Source: an uncultured Rhodospirillales bacterium (lineage in GTDB: Bacteria > Pseudomonadota > Alphaproteobacteria > Azospirillales > Azospirillaceae). From it: DNA of 47,362 nt. Numbering within the stretch: the first letter of the stretch is position 1; every line of letters begins with the position of its first letter. Below the pieces are notes generated by a model. It made no database searches. It had not been told where the DNA came from and was given only the letters and a program-made list of their open reading frames with translations. This document shows positions 26,484 through 35,663 of the stretch, in pieces. The position numbers were made by a program, and so were the translations under genes. The stretch covers positions 1 to 47,362 of the forward strand of contig CAIYNU010000053.1 of assembly GCA_903927615.1 (NCBI GenBank), given 5' to 3'.

Positions 26484-28017
26484 GTCTGTCCGCCTGTTTC
26501 TCGCCGACGAGGCGGCCACGCGGCGACTGGCGGAGTCGTTGGCGCCGTGCGTCGGTGCCGCCGGCGGCGTGGTGACGCTGGGGGGGGCCTTGGGCGCCGG
26601 CAAGACGGCGTTCGCACGGGCGCTGATCCGGGCCTTGACCGGCGATCCCGACCAAGAGGTGCCCAGTCCGACCTTCACCCTGGTTCAGGGCTATGACACG
26701 CCCCATGGCGCGCTTTGGCACTTTGACCTCTATCGCCTGACCAGTCCCGACGAGGTCATCGAATTGGACTGGGAAGAGGCGGTGGCCGGTGGTCTGGTCC
26801 TGGTGGAATGGCCCGAGCGGGCGGGCCGGTGGATGCCGGCCGAGCGTCTCGAGATTGCCTTGGCAGCCCATCCGGCCGTTGGTCCCGACGCCCGCATCGC
26901 CACGCTCACCGCCCACGGCCATTGGGCGAGCGTGCTCCGGGCGGTGAGCTGGGATCGCGTCCCCCTCGGGCACGGTTCAGATGGCGCTTCCCCGGAGACC
27001 GGCGAAGACCTGACCCGCTTCCTGGCCGCCCACGATCTGCTGATCGCGGAGCGGCACGGGCTGGCGGGCGACGCCTCGGCCCGGCGATACCAACGCCTGA
27101 ACCCGATTGGCCGCGCCCCGCTGATTCTGATGCAAGCCCCGGATACTGCCCGTGATCTGGTGCCGTTCGTCACCGTGGCCGAGCTGTTGCGTCCGCTCGG
27201 CCTGTCGGTGCCGGCGATTTTGGCCGTCAATGCCGAAGCGGGCCTGATGCTGCTTGAAGATTTTGGTGACGCGGCGTTTACCCGGTGCCTGGACCTGGGG
27301 GCGCCGCCGGAGCCGCTCTATCGCCTGGCGGTGGACGTGCTGATCAGACTGCATCAGGGGTTTGTGGCCGGACCGGCCGCGGCGGCGCTACCGGTCTTTG
27401 ACCTTGGCCGGTTTCTGGATCAGGCGATGCTGTTTGCCGACCTGATTCCGCCGGCGATAACGGGGCGGCCCCTGCCCCCGGCAGCCCGGCTGGAATTCGA
27501 AACGGCGTGGCGCGAGATCTTGCCGGGGGCGCTGACCCGACCGACCCTGTTGCTGCGGGATTATCACGCGGGCAATCTGATGCATCTGCCCGATCGGCCC
27601 GGGGTGCGGGCCTGTGGTTTGTTGGATATCCAGGATGCCGGGATTGGTCCCGCCGCCTACGATCTGGTCTCGCTGATCGAGGACGCCCGCCGGGATCTGG
27701 TGCCCGCCCTGGCCGGATCGCTGGTGGGACACTACCGCGCCGCGTTTCCCGACCTGGATCCGGTGGCGTTCCGGCGGAGCTGGTCGGTGTTGGCGGCGGT
27801 GCGTCATACCCGGGTGATTGCCGTCTTCCAGCGCCTCGCCGGCCAGGGCAAACCGGGCTATCTTGGCCATACGCCGCGGGTATGGCGATACTTGGCCGCG
27901 GCCCTGGCGCGGCCCGAACTGGAACCGCTGACCCGGTGGTTTGACCGCCATCTGCCGCTGGCGACCTGTGTCGCCGCGACGGCTGTTCATGAACCGATGC
28001 GAAACGAGGCGACATGA
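26476..28017 (+). CDS. Fused TsaE ATPase / AmgK-like sugar kinase
   Basis: This protein of about 513 residues joins two enzymes. Residues 1-150 are TsaE, the ATPase of the tRNA t6A complex: Walker A GALGAGKTAF (about 37-46), VPSPTFTLVQGY, HFDLYRL and LVEWPERAG. Residues about 170-505 are an aminoglycoside-phosphotransferase-fold kinase with LLRDYHAGNLM (near 358) and LLDIQDAGIGPAAYDL (near 378), matching AmgK, the MurNAc/GlcNAc anomeric kinase of cell-wall recycling. This fusion is known in alphaproteobacteria. The next gene, a MurU-like enzyme, uses the kinase product, which supports the AmgK reading. An ATG at 26425 is an alternative start. Confidence 0.9.
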   Translation: MAESVRLFLADEAATRRLAESLAPCVGAAGGVVTLGGALGAGKTAFARALIRALTGDPDQEVPSPTFTLVQGYDTPHGALWHFDLYRLTSPDEVIELDWEEAVAGGLVLVEWPERAGRWMPAERLEIALAAHPAVGPDARIATLTAHGHWASVLRAVSWDRVPLGHGSDGASPETGEDLTRFLAAHDLLIAERHGLAGDASARRYQRLNPIGRAPLILMQAPDTARDLVPFVTVAELLRPLGLSVPAILAVNAEAGLMLLEDFGDAAFTRCLDLGAPPEPLYRLAVDVLIRLHQGFVAGPAAAALPVFDLGRFLDQAMLFADLIPPAITGRPLPPAARLEFETAWREILPGALTRPTLLLRDYHAGNLMHLPDRPGVRACGLLDIQDAGIGPAAYDLVSLIEDARRDLVPALAGSLVGHYRAAFPDLDPVAFRRSWSVLAAVRHTRVIAVFQRLAGQGKPGYLGHTPRVWRYLAAALARPELEPLTRWFDRHLPLATCVAATAVHEPMRNEAT

Positions 28018-28775
28018 CGGTGACCAATGGTTTCGTGGTCCGGCGGGCGATGGTGTTGGCGGCGGGGCTGGGCTTGCGGATGCGGCCCCTGACCCTGACC
28101 CGGCCCAAGCCTTTGCTGACGGTGGCGGGAACGACGCTGCTTGACCACACGCTCGACCGGTTGGCCACGGCGGGGATCGAAACCGCGGTGGTCAACAGTC
28201 ATTACCTGGGTGAGATGGTGGTGGCGCATCTGGCCAACCGGACCCGGCCGACGATCATCTCATCTCCCGAACCGGTGGCGTTGGAGACTGGCGGCGGACC
28301 TAAATTCGCCCTCCATCACTTCGGTGACGACGCGTTTGTCGTGGCGAACGCGGATATTTTGTGGCTCGACGGCGCGGTCCCGGCGGTGCGGCGGCTAGCC
28401 GCCGCCTGGAATCCCGCGAAGATGGATGCTTTGCTGTTGCTGATGCCCCGGGATCGGGCCCATGGCTATCAGGGTCCCGGTGACTATGGCCTTGACGCCG
28501 ATGGCCGCCCCCACCATCGCGGCGCCGCCGACAGCGCACCGTTGGTGTTTGCCGGTGTTCACATCACCCGGCCCGAGGCCTTTGCCGACACTCCCGACGG
28601 TGGCTTTTCCGCGCGGCTGATCTGGGACCGGGCCGAGGCGGTCGGGCGGCTTCATGGGCTGGTCCATGACGGCGCGTGGTTCCATGTGGGAACGCCCGAG
28701 GACCTGGCGGCCACCGAGCACTGGTTTCAGACCGGCGGGCTTGGGGGCGTTGCCCCTGGCCCCGCCAAGGGGTGA
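28014..28775 (+). CDS. murU: MurU-like MurNAc-1-phosphate uridylyltransferase
   Basis: This 253-residue nucleotidyltransferase has AMVLAAGLGLRMRPLT (12-27) with RPKPLL after it, VVNSHYLGEMV, LETGGGPKFAL, NADILWLD and a late WFHVGTPEDL. It fits MurU, which makes UDP-MurNAc from MurNAc-1-phosphate in peptidoglycan recycling. It overlaps the tsaE-amgK stop by 4 bases (ATGA). The last residues (GGLGGVAPGPAKG) are encoded by a G-run/C-run palindromic stretch that looks like an interspersed repeat that has reached into the coding end. Confidence 0.88.
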   Translation: MTVTNGFVVRRAMVLAAGLGLRMRPLTLTRPKPLLTVAGTTLLDHTLDRLATAGIETAVVNSHYLGEMVVAHLANRTRPTIISSPEPVALETGGGPKFALHHFGDDAFVVANADILWLDGAVPAVRRLAAAWNPAKMDALLLLMPRDRAHGYQGPGDYGLDADGRPHHRGAADSAPLVFAGVHITRPEAFADTPDGGFSARLIWDRAEAVGRLHGLVHDGAWFHVGTPEDLAATEHWFQTGGLGGVAPGPAKG

Positions 28776-28833
28776 CCCCGTGGCCCCCCATGACCAAGAC
28801 GGCGCCGGGATCCGGCATGAAGGAACAGGGGCA

Positions 28834-31797
28834 ATGAGCCGGGTTTTCACCATTCCGGCGGGGTTTTCGTTTGTCGACGAACTGGCGTTGGGGATTCTGG
28901 AACGCTACGGCCGGGATCCATTGGCCTTGGCCGGGGTGACGGTGCTGCTGCCGACCCGGCGGGCCTGCCGGTCGTTGCGCGAGGCCTTTTTGCGACTGTC
29001 CGGCGGCCGCCCGTTGCTGTTGCCGTCCTTGAGCCCGCTCGGCGACCTGGACGCCGAGGGCCTGAGTCTGGCGTTGGAAGACTTGCCCAACCTCGCCGGT
29101 AGCCTGGAGATGGCGCCGGTGATCGGCGAACTTCGGCGCCGGTTGCTGTTGACCCGGGCGATTCTGGCCGCGCCCGATCTGGCCGCCACCGCACCCCAGG
29201 CGGTACGCCTGGCGGCCGACCTGACCCGGCTGCTGGATCAGGTTGAGACCGAGGGCCTGAGCTTTGACCGGCTGGCGACGTTGGTTCCGGCGGATTATGC
29301 CGAACATTGGCAGATCACCCTGGGCTTCCTGACCATCCTCACCGAGAACTGGCCGCCAATTCTGGCGGCGGAAGACGCTGTGGATCCGGCGCACCGACGC
29401 AATCGGATTTTAGAGGCCCAAGCGGCGGCCTGGCGCAGCCAGCCCCCGGCCGGGCCGATCATCGCCGCCGGGTCGACCGGCTCGATCCCGGCAACCGGGG
29501 CCTTGCTGGCGGTGATCGCCGGCTTACCCCACGGCGCGGTGGTGTTGCCCGGCCTCGATACGGCAACCGACGACGCCGGCTGGCAGGCGATCACCGGTGA
29601 TGAAGCCCATCCCCAGCATACCCTGGCGGAATTGCTGGCCCGTCTGGGCGTGGCGCGCGGAGCGGTTCAGCCCTGGCGGGCAGAGGCGATGTCGCCACCC
29701 CGGCCAGACCGGGTCCGCTTGTTGGCCGAGGCGTTACGCCCCGCGGCCACCACCGAGGACTGGCGGAGCCTGACCCTGGACGGGCGCGGGTTGATGGGCT
29801 TGACCCGGGTTGACTGCCCGACCGCCCAGGACGAAGCCGAGGTGGTGGCGCTGATGTTGCGTCGGGTTCTGGAAACCCCCGATCGCACCGCGGCGCTGGT
29901 GACCGCCGACCGGGCGCTGGCGCGCCGGGTGGCGGCGGCGCTTGGTCGTTGGGGCATCTTGGTGGATGATTCCGGCGGGCAGCCCCTGGGCGACACCGCC
30001 GTCGGCAGCTTCCTGAGGCTTTCGGCCCAGGCGGTGGTGGAGGGCTTTTCGCCGGTGCCGCTGCTGGCTTTGCTCAAGCACCCGTTGGCGGCATTGGGCG
30101 AATCGCCGGCCGGGTGTCGGGCCTTTGCCCGGGGGTTGGAACGGCTGGCGCTGCGCGGGCCGCAACCCGCGGCGGGCATCGCCGGTCTGCGCGCCGCCCT
30201 GGAGGCGGTTCCCGAGGGCCGGTTGCGGCAGTCGGTGTTCACCGGGCTGGAGCGGGTGGCGGGGATTGCGACACCGTTTCAGGAGGCGGTGGCGCGGGGT
30301 CAAGCGCCCCTGACGGCGTTGATCGCGGCCCATATCGGCTTTGCCGAGACCCTGGCGGCGACTCGGGAACGTCCCGGGGCCGCGTGTTTGTGGCGGCATG
30401 AGGATGGCGAGGCGGCGGCGGCGTTCGTCGGTGAATGGCTGCTGGCCGCGGTGGACTTCCCGGCGGTGGCGGCGGACGACTATCCGGGACTGTTTGAATC
30501 GCTGCTCACCGGCCGGGTGGTGCGCCCGCGCTTTGGCCGCCACCCCCGCCTGGCCATTTTGGGGCCGCTGGAAGCCCGACTTCAGCATCACGACCTGATG
30601 ATCCTGGGGGGCCTGAATGAAGGCGGCTGGCCGGCCGAACCCGCCGTGGATCCCTGGCTGTCACGGCCGATGCGCAAGAGGTTCGGTCTGCCCTCGCCGG
30701 AGCGCCAGATCGGGCTGTCGGCCCACGACTTTGCCCAGGCGGCGGCGGCGCCGGAAGTGGTGCTGACCCGGGCCGAGCGGGTCGAGGGCGCGCCGACGGT
30801 GCCGTCGCGTTGGCTGTCCCGTCTGGACACCGTGCTGCGCGCGCTGGGCCTGGACGAGCGGCGAACCCGGCAACAGGAGGATCAGTGGCTGGCCTGGGCG
30901 CGCGGGCTCGACCAGCCGGCGGCGGTCCGGCCGGTGGCGGCGCCGACGCCCCGGCCGCCGGTGGCGGCCCGGCCCCGTCGGCTGTCGGTGACCGAAATCG
31001 AGACCTGGATGCGCGACCCCTACGCCATCTACGCCCGGCGGATTTTGTGTCTGGAGCCGCTGGAGCCCATTGCCGCGGACCCTGGCGCGGCCGAACGTGG
31101 GCAATTCATTCATCAGGCCCTGGATCGGTTCATTCAGGACTGGCCGGACGCCCTGCCCGCCGATTCCTTGGACCGGTTGTTGGAGCACGGCCGCGTCGCG
31201 TTCGGGGCGCTGTTGGCCCGGCCCGAGGTGTGGGCCTTTTGGTGGCCACGGTTCGAACGCGTGGCCGGGTGGTTCCTGGATCAGGAGCGTCAGCGTCGTC
31301 CCCGGATCCGGCCCCTGGTCACCGAGGTCGGTGGCCGGATGGAATTCGATGGTCGGGCTGGGGTGTTCCTGCTCACCGCCAAGGCCGATCGCCTTGATCG
31401 GCTGCCCGATGGCCGGCTGGCCATTATCGATTACAAGACCGGGGTGGTCCCGGCCGCCAGCGATATTGCCTTGGGCTTTTCGCCGCAATTACCGTTGGAA
31501 GCGGCCATGGCGGCGGCCGGCGGCTTTCGGGGGCTTGGTCCGGCCACGGTTGGCCAGTTGGCGTTCTGGCGGTTGAGCGGGGGCGAACCGGCCGGTGAGG
31601 AACGGGTGGTTCGGGGCGAGCCATCGGCCCTGGCCGAGCAGGCCCATGGCGGCCTGGAGGCGCTGATTTGGGCCTTCGACGATCCCGCCACCGCCTATTG
31701 CTCGCGCCCTTGGCCAGAGCGGGCGCCGCGTTTCGATGCCTACGCCCATCTGGCGCGAGTCCAGGAATGGTCGGCGGCCGGAGGGACCCCGGAATGA
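28834..31797 (+). CDS. addB: Double-strand break repair protein AddB
   Basis: This 987-residue protein starts MSRVFTIPAGFSFVDELALGIL and has TVLLPTRRACRSLREAFL (about 31-48), a helicase-like inactive body including LGGLNEGGWPAEPAVDPWLSRPMR, and a C-terminal RecB-type nuclease domain with FIHQALDRF, VTEVGGRMEF and IIDYKTG (near 864), the PD-(D/E)XK core. AddB pairs with AddA to process broken ends for recombination. AGGA is 9 bases before the ATG. The expected partner addA does not follow; a 224-residue membrane protein gene overlaps its stop instead. Confidence 0.93.
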   Translation: MSRVFTIPAGFSFVDELALGILERYGRDPLALAGVTVLLPTRRACRSLREAFLRLSGGRPLLLPSLSPLGDLDAEGLSLALEDLPNLAGSLEMAPVIGELRRRLLLTRAILAAPDLAATAPQAVRLAADLTRLLDQVETEGLSFDRLATLVPADYAEHWQITLGFLTILTENWPPILAAEDAVDPAHRRNRILEAQAAAWRSQPPAGPIIAAGSTGSIPATGALLAVIAGLPHGAVVLPGLDTATDDAGWQAITGDEAHPQHTLAELLARLGVARGAVQPWRAEAMSPPRPDRVRLLAEALRPAATTEDWRSLTLDGRGLMGLTRVDCPTAQDEAEVVALMLRRVLETPDRTAALVTADRALARRVAAALGRWGILVDDSGGQPLGDTAVGSFLRLSAQAVVEGFSPVPLLALLKHPLAALGESPAGCRAFARGLERLALRGPQPAAGIAGLRAALEAVPEGRLRQSVFTGLERVAGIATPFQEAVARGQAPLTALIAAHIGFAETLAATRERPGAACLWRHEDGEAAAAFVGEWLLAAVDFPAVAADDYPGLFESLLTGRVVRPRFGRHPRLAILGPLEARLQHHDLMILGGLNEGGWPAEPAVDPWLSRPMRKRFGLPSPERQIGLSAHDFAQAAAAPEVVLTRAERVEGAPTVPSRWLSRLDTVLRALGLDERRTRQQEDQWLAWARGLDQPAAVRPVAAPTPRPPVAARPRRLSVTEIETWMRDPYAIYARRILCLEPLEPIAADPGAAERGQFIHQALDRFIQDWPDALPADSLDRLLEHGRVAFGALLARPEVWAFWWPRFERVAGWFLDQERQRRPRIRPLVTEVGGRMEFDGRAGVFLLTAKADRLDRLPDGRLAIIDYKTGVVPAASDIALGFSPQLPLEAAMAAAGGFRGLGPATVGQLAFWRLSGGEPAGEERVVRGEPSALAEQAHGGLEALIWAFDDPATAYCSRPWPERAPRFDAYAHLARVQEWSAAGGTPE

Positions 31798-32468
31798 GCG
31801 AGCGGGTCCGGAGAGGGTTGGCGCTGCTGGTGGTCCTGGCCATGCTGCCGACGCCCCTGGCCGGGTGCGCGTCGGCGCTGTTGGTGCCGATGGCGACGAT
31901 CTCGGGAACCGCGATGGCCGGAGGCCTGCTGTACCGGCAACGTGGCGGCGCCCTGGAACTGGGGATCGGGACCCAGGGGGCCCGGCTGGTGTGGGCGGTG
32001 CCGACCGGGGTACTGGTGGCCGGGCTTGCCGGAGCCTGGTGGCTGGTCCCGATCGTGACCGGCGCGGCTTTTGCCAGTCAGATGCTGGCCCATGCCGCGC
32101 ACCAGCGGAGCGGTGTCGGCCTGGAGCGGGAACCCGATACCTATCGCCAGACCACGCCCTTGACCGGTTGGCTGGTCGCGGCCTTCGGTCCCTACGACAC
32201 CGCCTGGCCGGCCTGGCGAAAGGAGCTTTGGCATTATGCCGGCTCCAGCACCGTGGAGGTGGTGCGGGCGGCGCTGATCGTCGGTCCGGCCTTGGCCTTG
32301 GATCCCGGCCTGGGCTGGGCGATCCTGGCCGGGTTGTTTCCGGCTTATGGGTTGGGCTGGCGGATTCCGTCGGACCTGCCTGAGTTGCAGCAAGGTTCCG
32401 AGGTTGCAGAGTTTCTGACCGGCGCCGTGTTCTTTGTGGCGCTCATGCTTGCGGCGGGGGCGCCCTGA
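31794..32468 (+). CDS. Hypothetical membrane protein in the position usual for addA
   Basis: This 224-residue protein has an N-terminal signal-like segment with a lipobox (PLAGC, Cys at residue 25), then several hydrophobic spans (about 60-90, 155-180, 200-222). A soluble loop contains REPDTYRQTTPLTGW and WRKELWHYAGSSTVEVVRA. I recognise no family. The ATG overlaps the addB stop by 4 bases (ATGA), so it is probably expressed with addB. Existence is well supported by overlap and codon use; function is unknown. Confidence 0.7.
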   Translation: MSERVRRGLALLVVLAMLPTPLAGCASALLVPMATISGTAMAGGLLYRQRGGALELGIGTQGARLVWAVPTGVLVAGLAGAWWLVPIVTGAAFASQMLAHAAHQRSGVGLEREPDTYRQTTPLTGWLVAAFGPYDTAWPAWRKELWHYAGSSTVEVVRAALIVGPALALDPGLGWAILAGLFPAYGLGWRIPSDLPELQQGSEVAEFLTGAVFFVALMLAAGAP

Positions 32469-32660
32469 CGGCGGGGCGATGACCGGTCGGGGCGACGGTG
32501 CCCCCCGGTCTCGGAGGTCGGGCGTGGCTGCCATGCCCGCCGGGCATTGAAAACCAGTCGGATCGTCGTAATCTCCCTGTCAGAAGTGATCGTCATGCCA
32601 TCGCACGATCGCCCGGACGCGGTTTCCCCTGCTGCGGTCCGGGTTCCCGACGGAGCTTCG

Positions 32661-32690
32661 GACGCCCGGTCTCCCCCCAGACCGGGCGTC
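32661..32690. terminator. 12-bp perfect hairpin at the end of the Nudix gene
   Basis: GACGCCCGGTCT (32661-32672) and AGACCGGGCGTC (32679-32690) are perfect reverse complements around six C. The right arm overlaps the Nudix stop codon. It separates two convergent genes and probably ends transcription from both sides; there is no T run. Confidence 0.6.
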
Positions 32691-33351
32691 ACCATTTGGG
32701 CAGGACGCCCAAAACCTCACGCAGGTTGACCAGCATGCCGGCGGTGGCGCCCCAGATGGTATCGCTGCGGTAGGGGAAGGAGTAGAAGACGCGCGGGATG
32801 CCCAAGACGGCCCGACTCTCCCGGCGGGGCAGCGCCGGGTCCAGGATGACCGCCAGCGGCACCTCGAAGACCTCGGCCACCTCGTGGGGATCGGGGGTCA
32901 GGTGAAAGGGGGGGCGGACCACGCCGACCACCGGCGTCACGCGAAACCCGGTCCGGGTGATGTAGGTGTCGAGCCGGCCCAGCAGCTCGACATGAACGCG
33001 ACTGAGCCCGATCTCCTCCTCGGTTTCCCGGAGTGCTGCGGCTTCGGGGTTGGCGTCTTCGGGTTCAATATGGCCGCCGGGAAAGCTGATCTGACCGGCG
33101 TGGGTGGCGAGATGAGCGGTTCGGCGCGTAAAAATTATGGTGATGCGGTCGAACCGTTCCACCAACGGCACCAACACCGCCGCCTCGCGCAGTTTATCGG
33201 GCGTTCTCATGCTGGGATTGAGGTCTGTATCTCCCCTCACTTTAGGGCTGTGCCATTTGGCGCTTTCTTCATCGTGGCGGAGGAGCTTGCGCAGTTCGGC
33301 GATGGTTCGTCCGACGGCGCCCCGTGTGGTACCACCCATTGCATTGTCCAT
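32689..33351 (-). CDS. Nudix hydrolase, CoA pyrophosphatase type
   Basis: This 220-residue protein has the Nudix box GGHIEPEDANPEAAALRE then TEEEIG (about 92-115), preceded by TRRTAHLATHAGQISFPGG (75-93), the signature of the CoA-pyrophosphatase (NudL/YeaB) branch. It cleaves CoA or related coenzymes to 4'-phosphopantetheine and ADP-type products. The ATG at 33351 has GGGAGGG just upstream; the frame is open another 59 codons but without conserved sequence. It is divergent from moxR. Confidence 0.92.
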   Translation of the reverse strand: MDNAMGGTTRGAVGRTIAELRKLLRHDEESAKWHSPKVRGDTDLNPSMRTPDKLREAAVLVPLVERFDRITIIFTRRTAHLATHAGQISFPGGHIEPEDANPEAAALRETEEEIGLSRVHVELLGRLDTYITRTGFRVTPVVGVVRPPFHLTPDPHEVAEVFEVPLAVILDPALPRRESRAVLGIPRVFYSFPYRSDTIWGATAGMLVNLREVLGVLPKW

Positions 33352-33500
33352 CGATCCCTCCCGGAAACACCCCGTTTTCGGCGCCTGTCTCTCCGGCACC
33401 TGTTGACCCGCCGTAACCCGTCGCAGTACGGTCTTGTAGCACGGGTCAGGCGCGCGGTTGAGATAAGGCGTGACGGTGCCTCGAACAGGGAAACAATCGC

Positions 33501-34514
33501 TTGTCCATTCTCGACCAGAGCTTGCCATCTCCGGCTTCGGACCGGCTCGTTGCCGAGGTCGAAGACCTCGGCCGGCGCCTTGATGCGGTGCGTGACGGCA
33601 TCGGCCACGTGATCTTCGGTCAGCATGACGTGGTTGACTTGACCCTGATCACCCTGTTGTCGGGGGGGCATGTTCTGCTGATCGGCGTTCCCGGCCTGGC
33701 CAAGACTCGGTTGGTGGAAACCCTGGGGATCGTCCTGGGTCTTGGGGAAAAGCGCATCCAATGCACACCGGACCTGATGCCGGCGGACATTCTGGGGTCG
33801 GAGGTCTTGGAAGAAGGCGACACCGGCCGGCGATCCTTCCGGTTCATCCCCGGCCCGGTGTTCTGCCAGTTGTTGATGGCCGACGAGGTCAATCGCGCGA
33901 GTCCCCGCACCCAGTCGGCGTTGCTTCAGGCCATGCAGGAACATCGGGTGTCGGTGGCCGGTCACTATCATCCGTTGCCCGAGCCCTTCCACGTCCTGGC
34001 CACCCAGAACCCGTTGGAGCAAGAGGGCACCTACCCGCTCCCCGAAGCCCAACTCGACCGCTTTCTGATGCAAATCGATGTGGGCTATCCCGATCGCGAC
34101 GCCGAGCGACGGATGATGATTGCCACCACCGGCGTGTCGGCCCAATCGGTTGCGGCGGTGTTCTCGCCCACCGACCTGCTGGCGGCCCAACGCCTGGTCC
34201 GGCAGATTCCGGTGGGCGAAGCGGTGGTCGACGGCATCCTGGGCCTGGTGCGCAGCGGTCGTCCCGACAGTTCCGAAATCCCCGAGGTTCGCGCCCACGT
34301 CGCCTGGGGCCCCGGGCCCCGGGCCAGTCAGGCCCTGATGCTCGCCTCCCGCGCCCGGGCCGTCCTGGATGGTCGCCTATCGCCGTCCCTGGACGACGTG
34401 TTGGCCCTGGCCAAGCCGGTGCTCCGCCACCGCATGGCCCTGAACTTCGCCGCCCGCGCGGATGGTCTAACCGTTGATGATATCATCGACCGGTTGTGTG
34501 AGCCGCTGCTATAA
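33501..34514 (+). CDS. MoxR-family AAA+ ATPase
   Basis: This 337-residue protein has Walker A GVPGLAKT (62-69), the Walker B region LLMADEVNRASPRTQSALLQAMQE (about 125-148), ATQNPLEQEGTYPLPEAQLDRF (sensor 1 and following) and a C-terminal lid. MoxR ATPases act as chaperones for partner DUF58 or VWA proteins. The start is a TTG with AGGGA about 10 bases upstream. In alphaproteobacteria a DUF58 gene normally follows within the operon; here the next gene is an unrelated, oppositely oriented, lower-GC gene. Confidence 0.92.
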   Translation: MSILDQSLPSPASDRLVAEVEDLGRRLDAVRDGIGHVIFGQHDVVDLTLITLLSGGHVLLIGVPGLAKTRLVETLGIVLGLGEKRIQCTPDLMPADILGSEVLEEGDTGRRSFRFIPGPVFCQLLMADEVNRASPRTQSALLQAMQEHRVSVAGHYHPLPEPFHVLATQNPLEQEGTYPLPEAQLDRFLMQIDVGYPDRDAERRMMIATTGVSAQSVAAVFSPTDLLAAQRLVRQIPVGEAVVDGILGLVRSGRPDSSEIPEVRAHVAWGPGPRASQALMLASRARAVLDGRLSPSLDDVLALAKPVLRHRMALNFAARADGLTVDDIIDRLCEPLL

Positions 34515-34583
34515 CGCTGACCTGACCGGGTGGGGAGGGTAATAACGTCGCCAGCGAAGGGAGTAAACAACGAGGGAACACCC

Positions 34584-35618
34584 TCAGCGCGGGGTTTTGA
34601 TTGCCGCAATGGCGGCGTCCAGCTTCTTTTCAAGAGCCTGTATTGAATTATAGACGATAATATTTTGGCCCCGCACGTCAAACAGTTTTTCGGAAGCCTG
34701 TGAGCATAAAAGAACTGCCGGCTTTCGGACCCCCCAGGCATAACCGACCTCGAGATAGACGTTGGCATTGGCTCCGGTCAAATCAGCGACGACAAACGCG
34801 GATGTTTCTATACGCTGTCGAACGCGGTCCATGACGTCTCCGACGAAGGGCTGTTGGTCGACCCGTTCGCACAGAAAATCATGTTTATGGATTGGCGCTT
34901 GGATACCGTAATAAAAAATATCATGCATTGAGACGTCAAACGGCATCGCAACAAAAACGTGAGGTTTCTCGCGGCGCTCGGTGCCGCCGTGTGTCTCCCG
35001 ATCAGGCTTCTGATAGAAATAACGATCGTTGGCGCCTGATGATCGGGATGATGATGGTCCGCGTGGCCCGATCGAAGTCTTTTTAAACGACAGGCATTGT
35101 GATTGCTCAATCCCATCGTTTAGTCGCTTGTAACGCTCTTGATCAAATTCAACAATGATGATTTTGGCAAGCGACGGGGGACAAACGCCATCCCTCAATG
35201 CGCAATCACAGCCCTCGATCAAACATAATGCGGCTTCGATCTCGTCAAGTCCGAAACCCGGTCCGTGCAGCGTCATGGCGATTTGGGATATGGGCTCCCG
35301 TGAGGATCGCTCATGGTCACCAAGCGCCTTTAACGATAAATAGCTGAATTTGCACAGGTCAATATATTCGATGGTCCGCAAATAGTTGGTTCCAACGAAC
35401 AAGAAGTACTTGGAGCGTGAGATCTGTGACGCGGATACGAGGGAACTCTGGCCAATGTCGGGCGAGTGTTTCATGGGATCAACCCCCAGTTGCTCTAATT
35501 GGTGAGCGGCCCGAGAGTCCGCGCCATGGTGATTGCGTGCGAATTTGAACACCGCGACATCACAGGGCACAGTAAAGATATCGCCGTTGACGATCGATAG
35601 CTCAACCTTCGAGTCCAT
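34584..35618 (-). CDS. Macro-like domain fused to a nucleoside-deoxyribosyltransferase/TIR-like domain
   Basis: This protein of about 344 residues has two apparent parts. Residues about 4-175 follow the macro-domain order: strand VELSIVNGDIF, DVAVFKFARNHHGADSRAAHQL, a strand near SKYFLFVGT, the loop LHGPGFGLDEIEAAL (about 117-131), and a final strand AKIIIVEFD. After a Ser/Arg-rich linker, residues about 218-340 hold HVFVAMPFD, a helix, VDQQPFVGDVMDRVRQRI, then VVADLTGANANVYLEVGYA with a conserved Glu, and AVLLCSQ. That is the pattern of NDT/TIR-like base-processing domains seen in bacterial defence proteins. Local GC is lower than the neighbours. Starts at 35633 or a TTG at 35693 are possible. 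Function is inferred. Confidence 0.75.
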   Translation of the reverse strand: MDSKVELSIVNGDIFTVPCDVAVFKFARNHHGADSRAAHQLEQLGVDPMKHSPDIGQSSLVSASQISRSKYFLFVGTNYLRTIEYIDLCKFSYLSLKALGDHERSSREPISQIAMTLHGPGFGLDEIEAALCLIEGCDCALRDGVCPPSLAKIIIVEFDQERYKRLNDGIEQSQCLSFKKTSIGPRGPSSSRSSGANDRYFYQKPDRETHGGTERREKPHVFVAMPFDVSMHDIFYYGIQAPIHKHDFLCERVDQQPFVGDVMDRVRQRIETSAFVVADLTGANANVYLEVGYAWGVRKPAVLLCSQASEKLFDVRGQNIIVYNSIQALEKKLDAAIAAIKTPR

Positions 35619-35663
35619 TGGTGGGTACCCCATAGCCCTGTATTCACATAATCCTGAGGCCAT

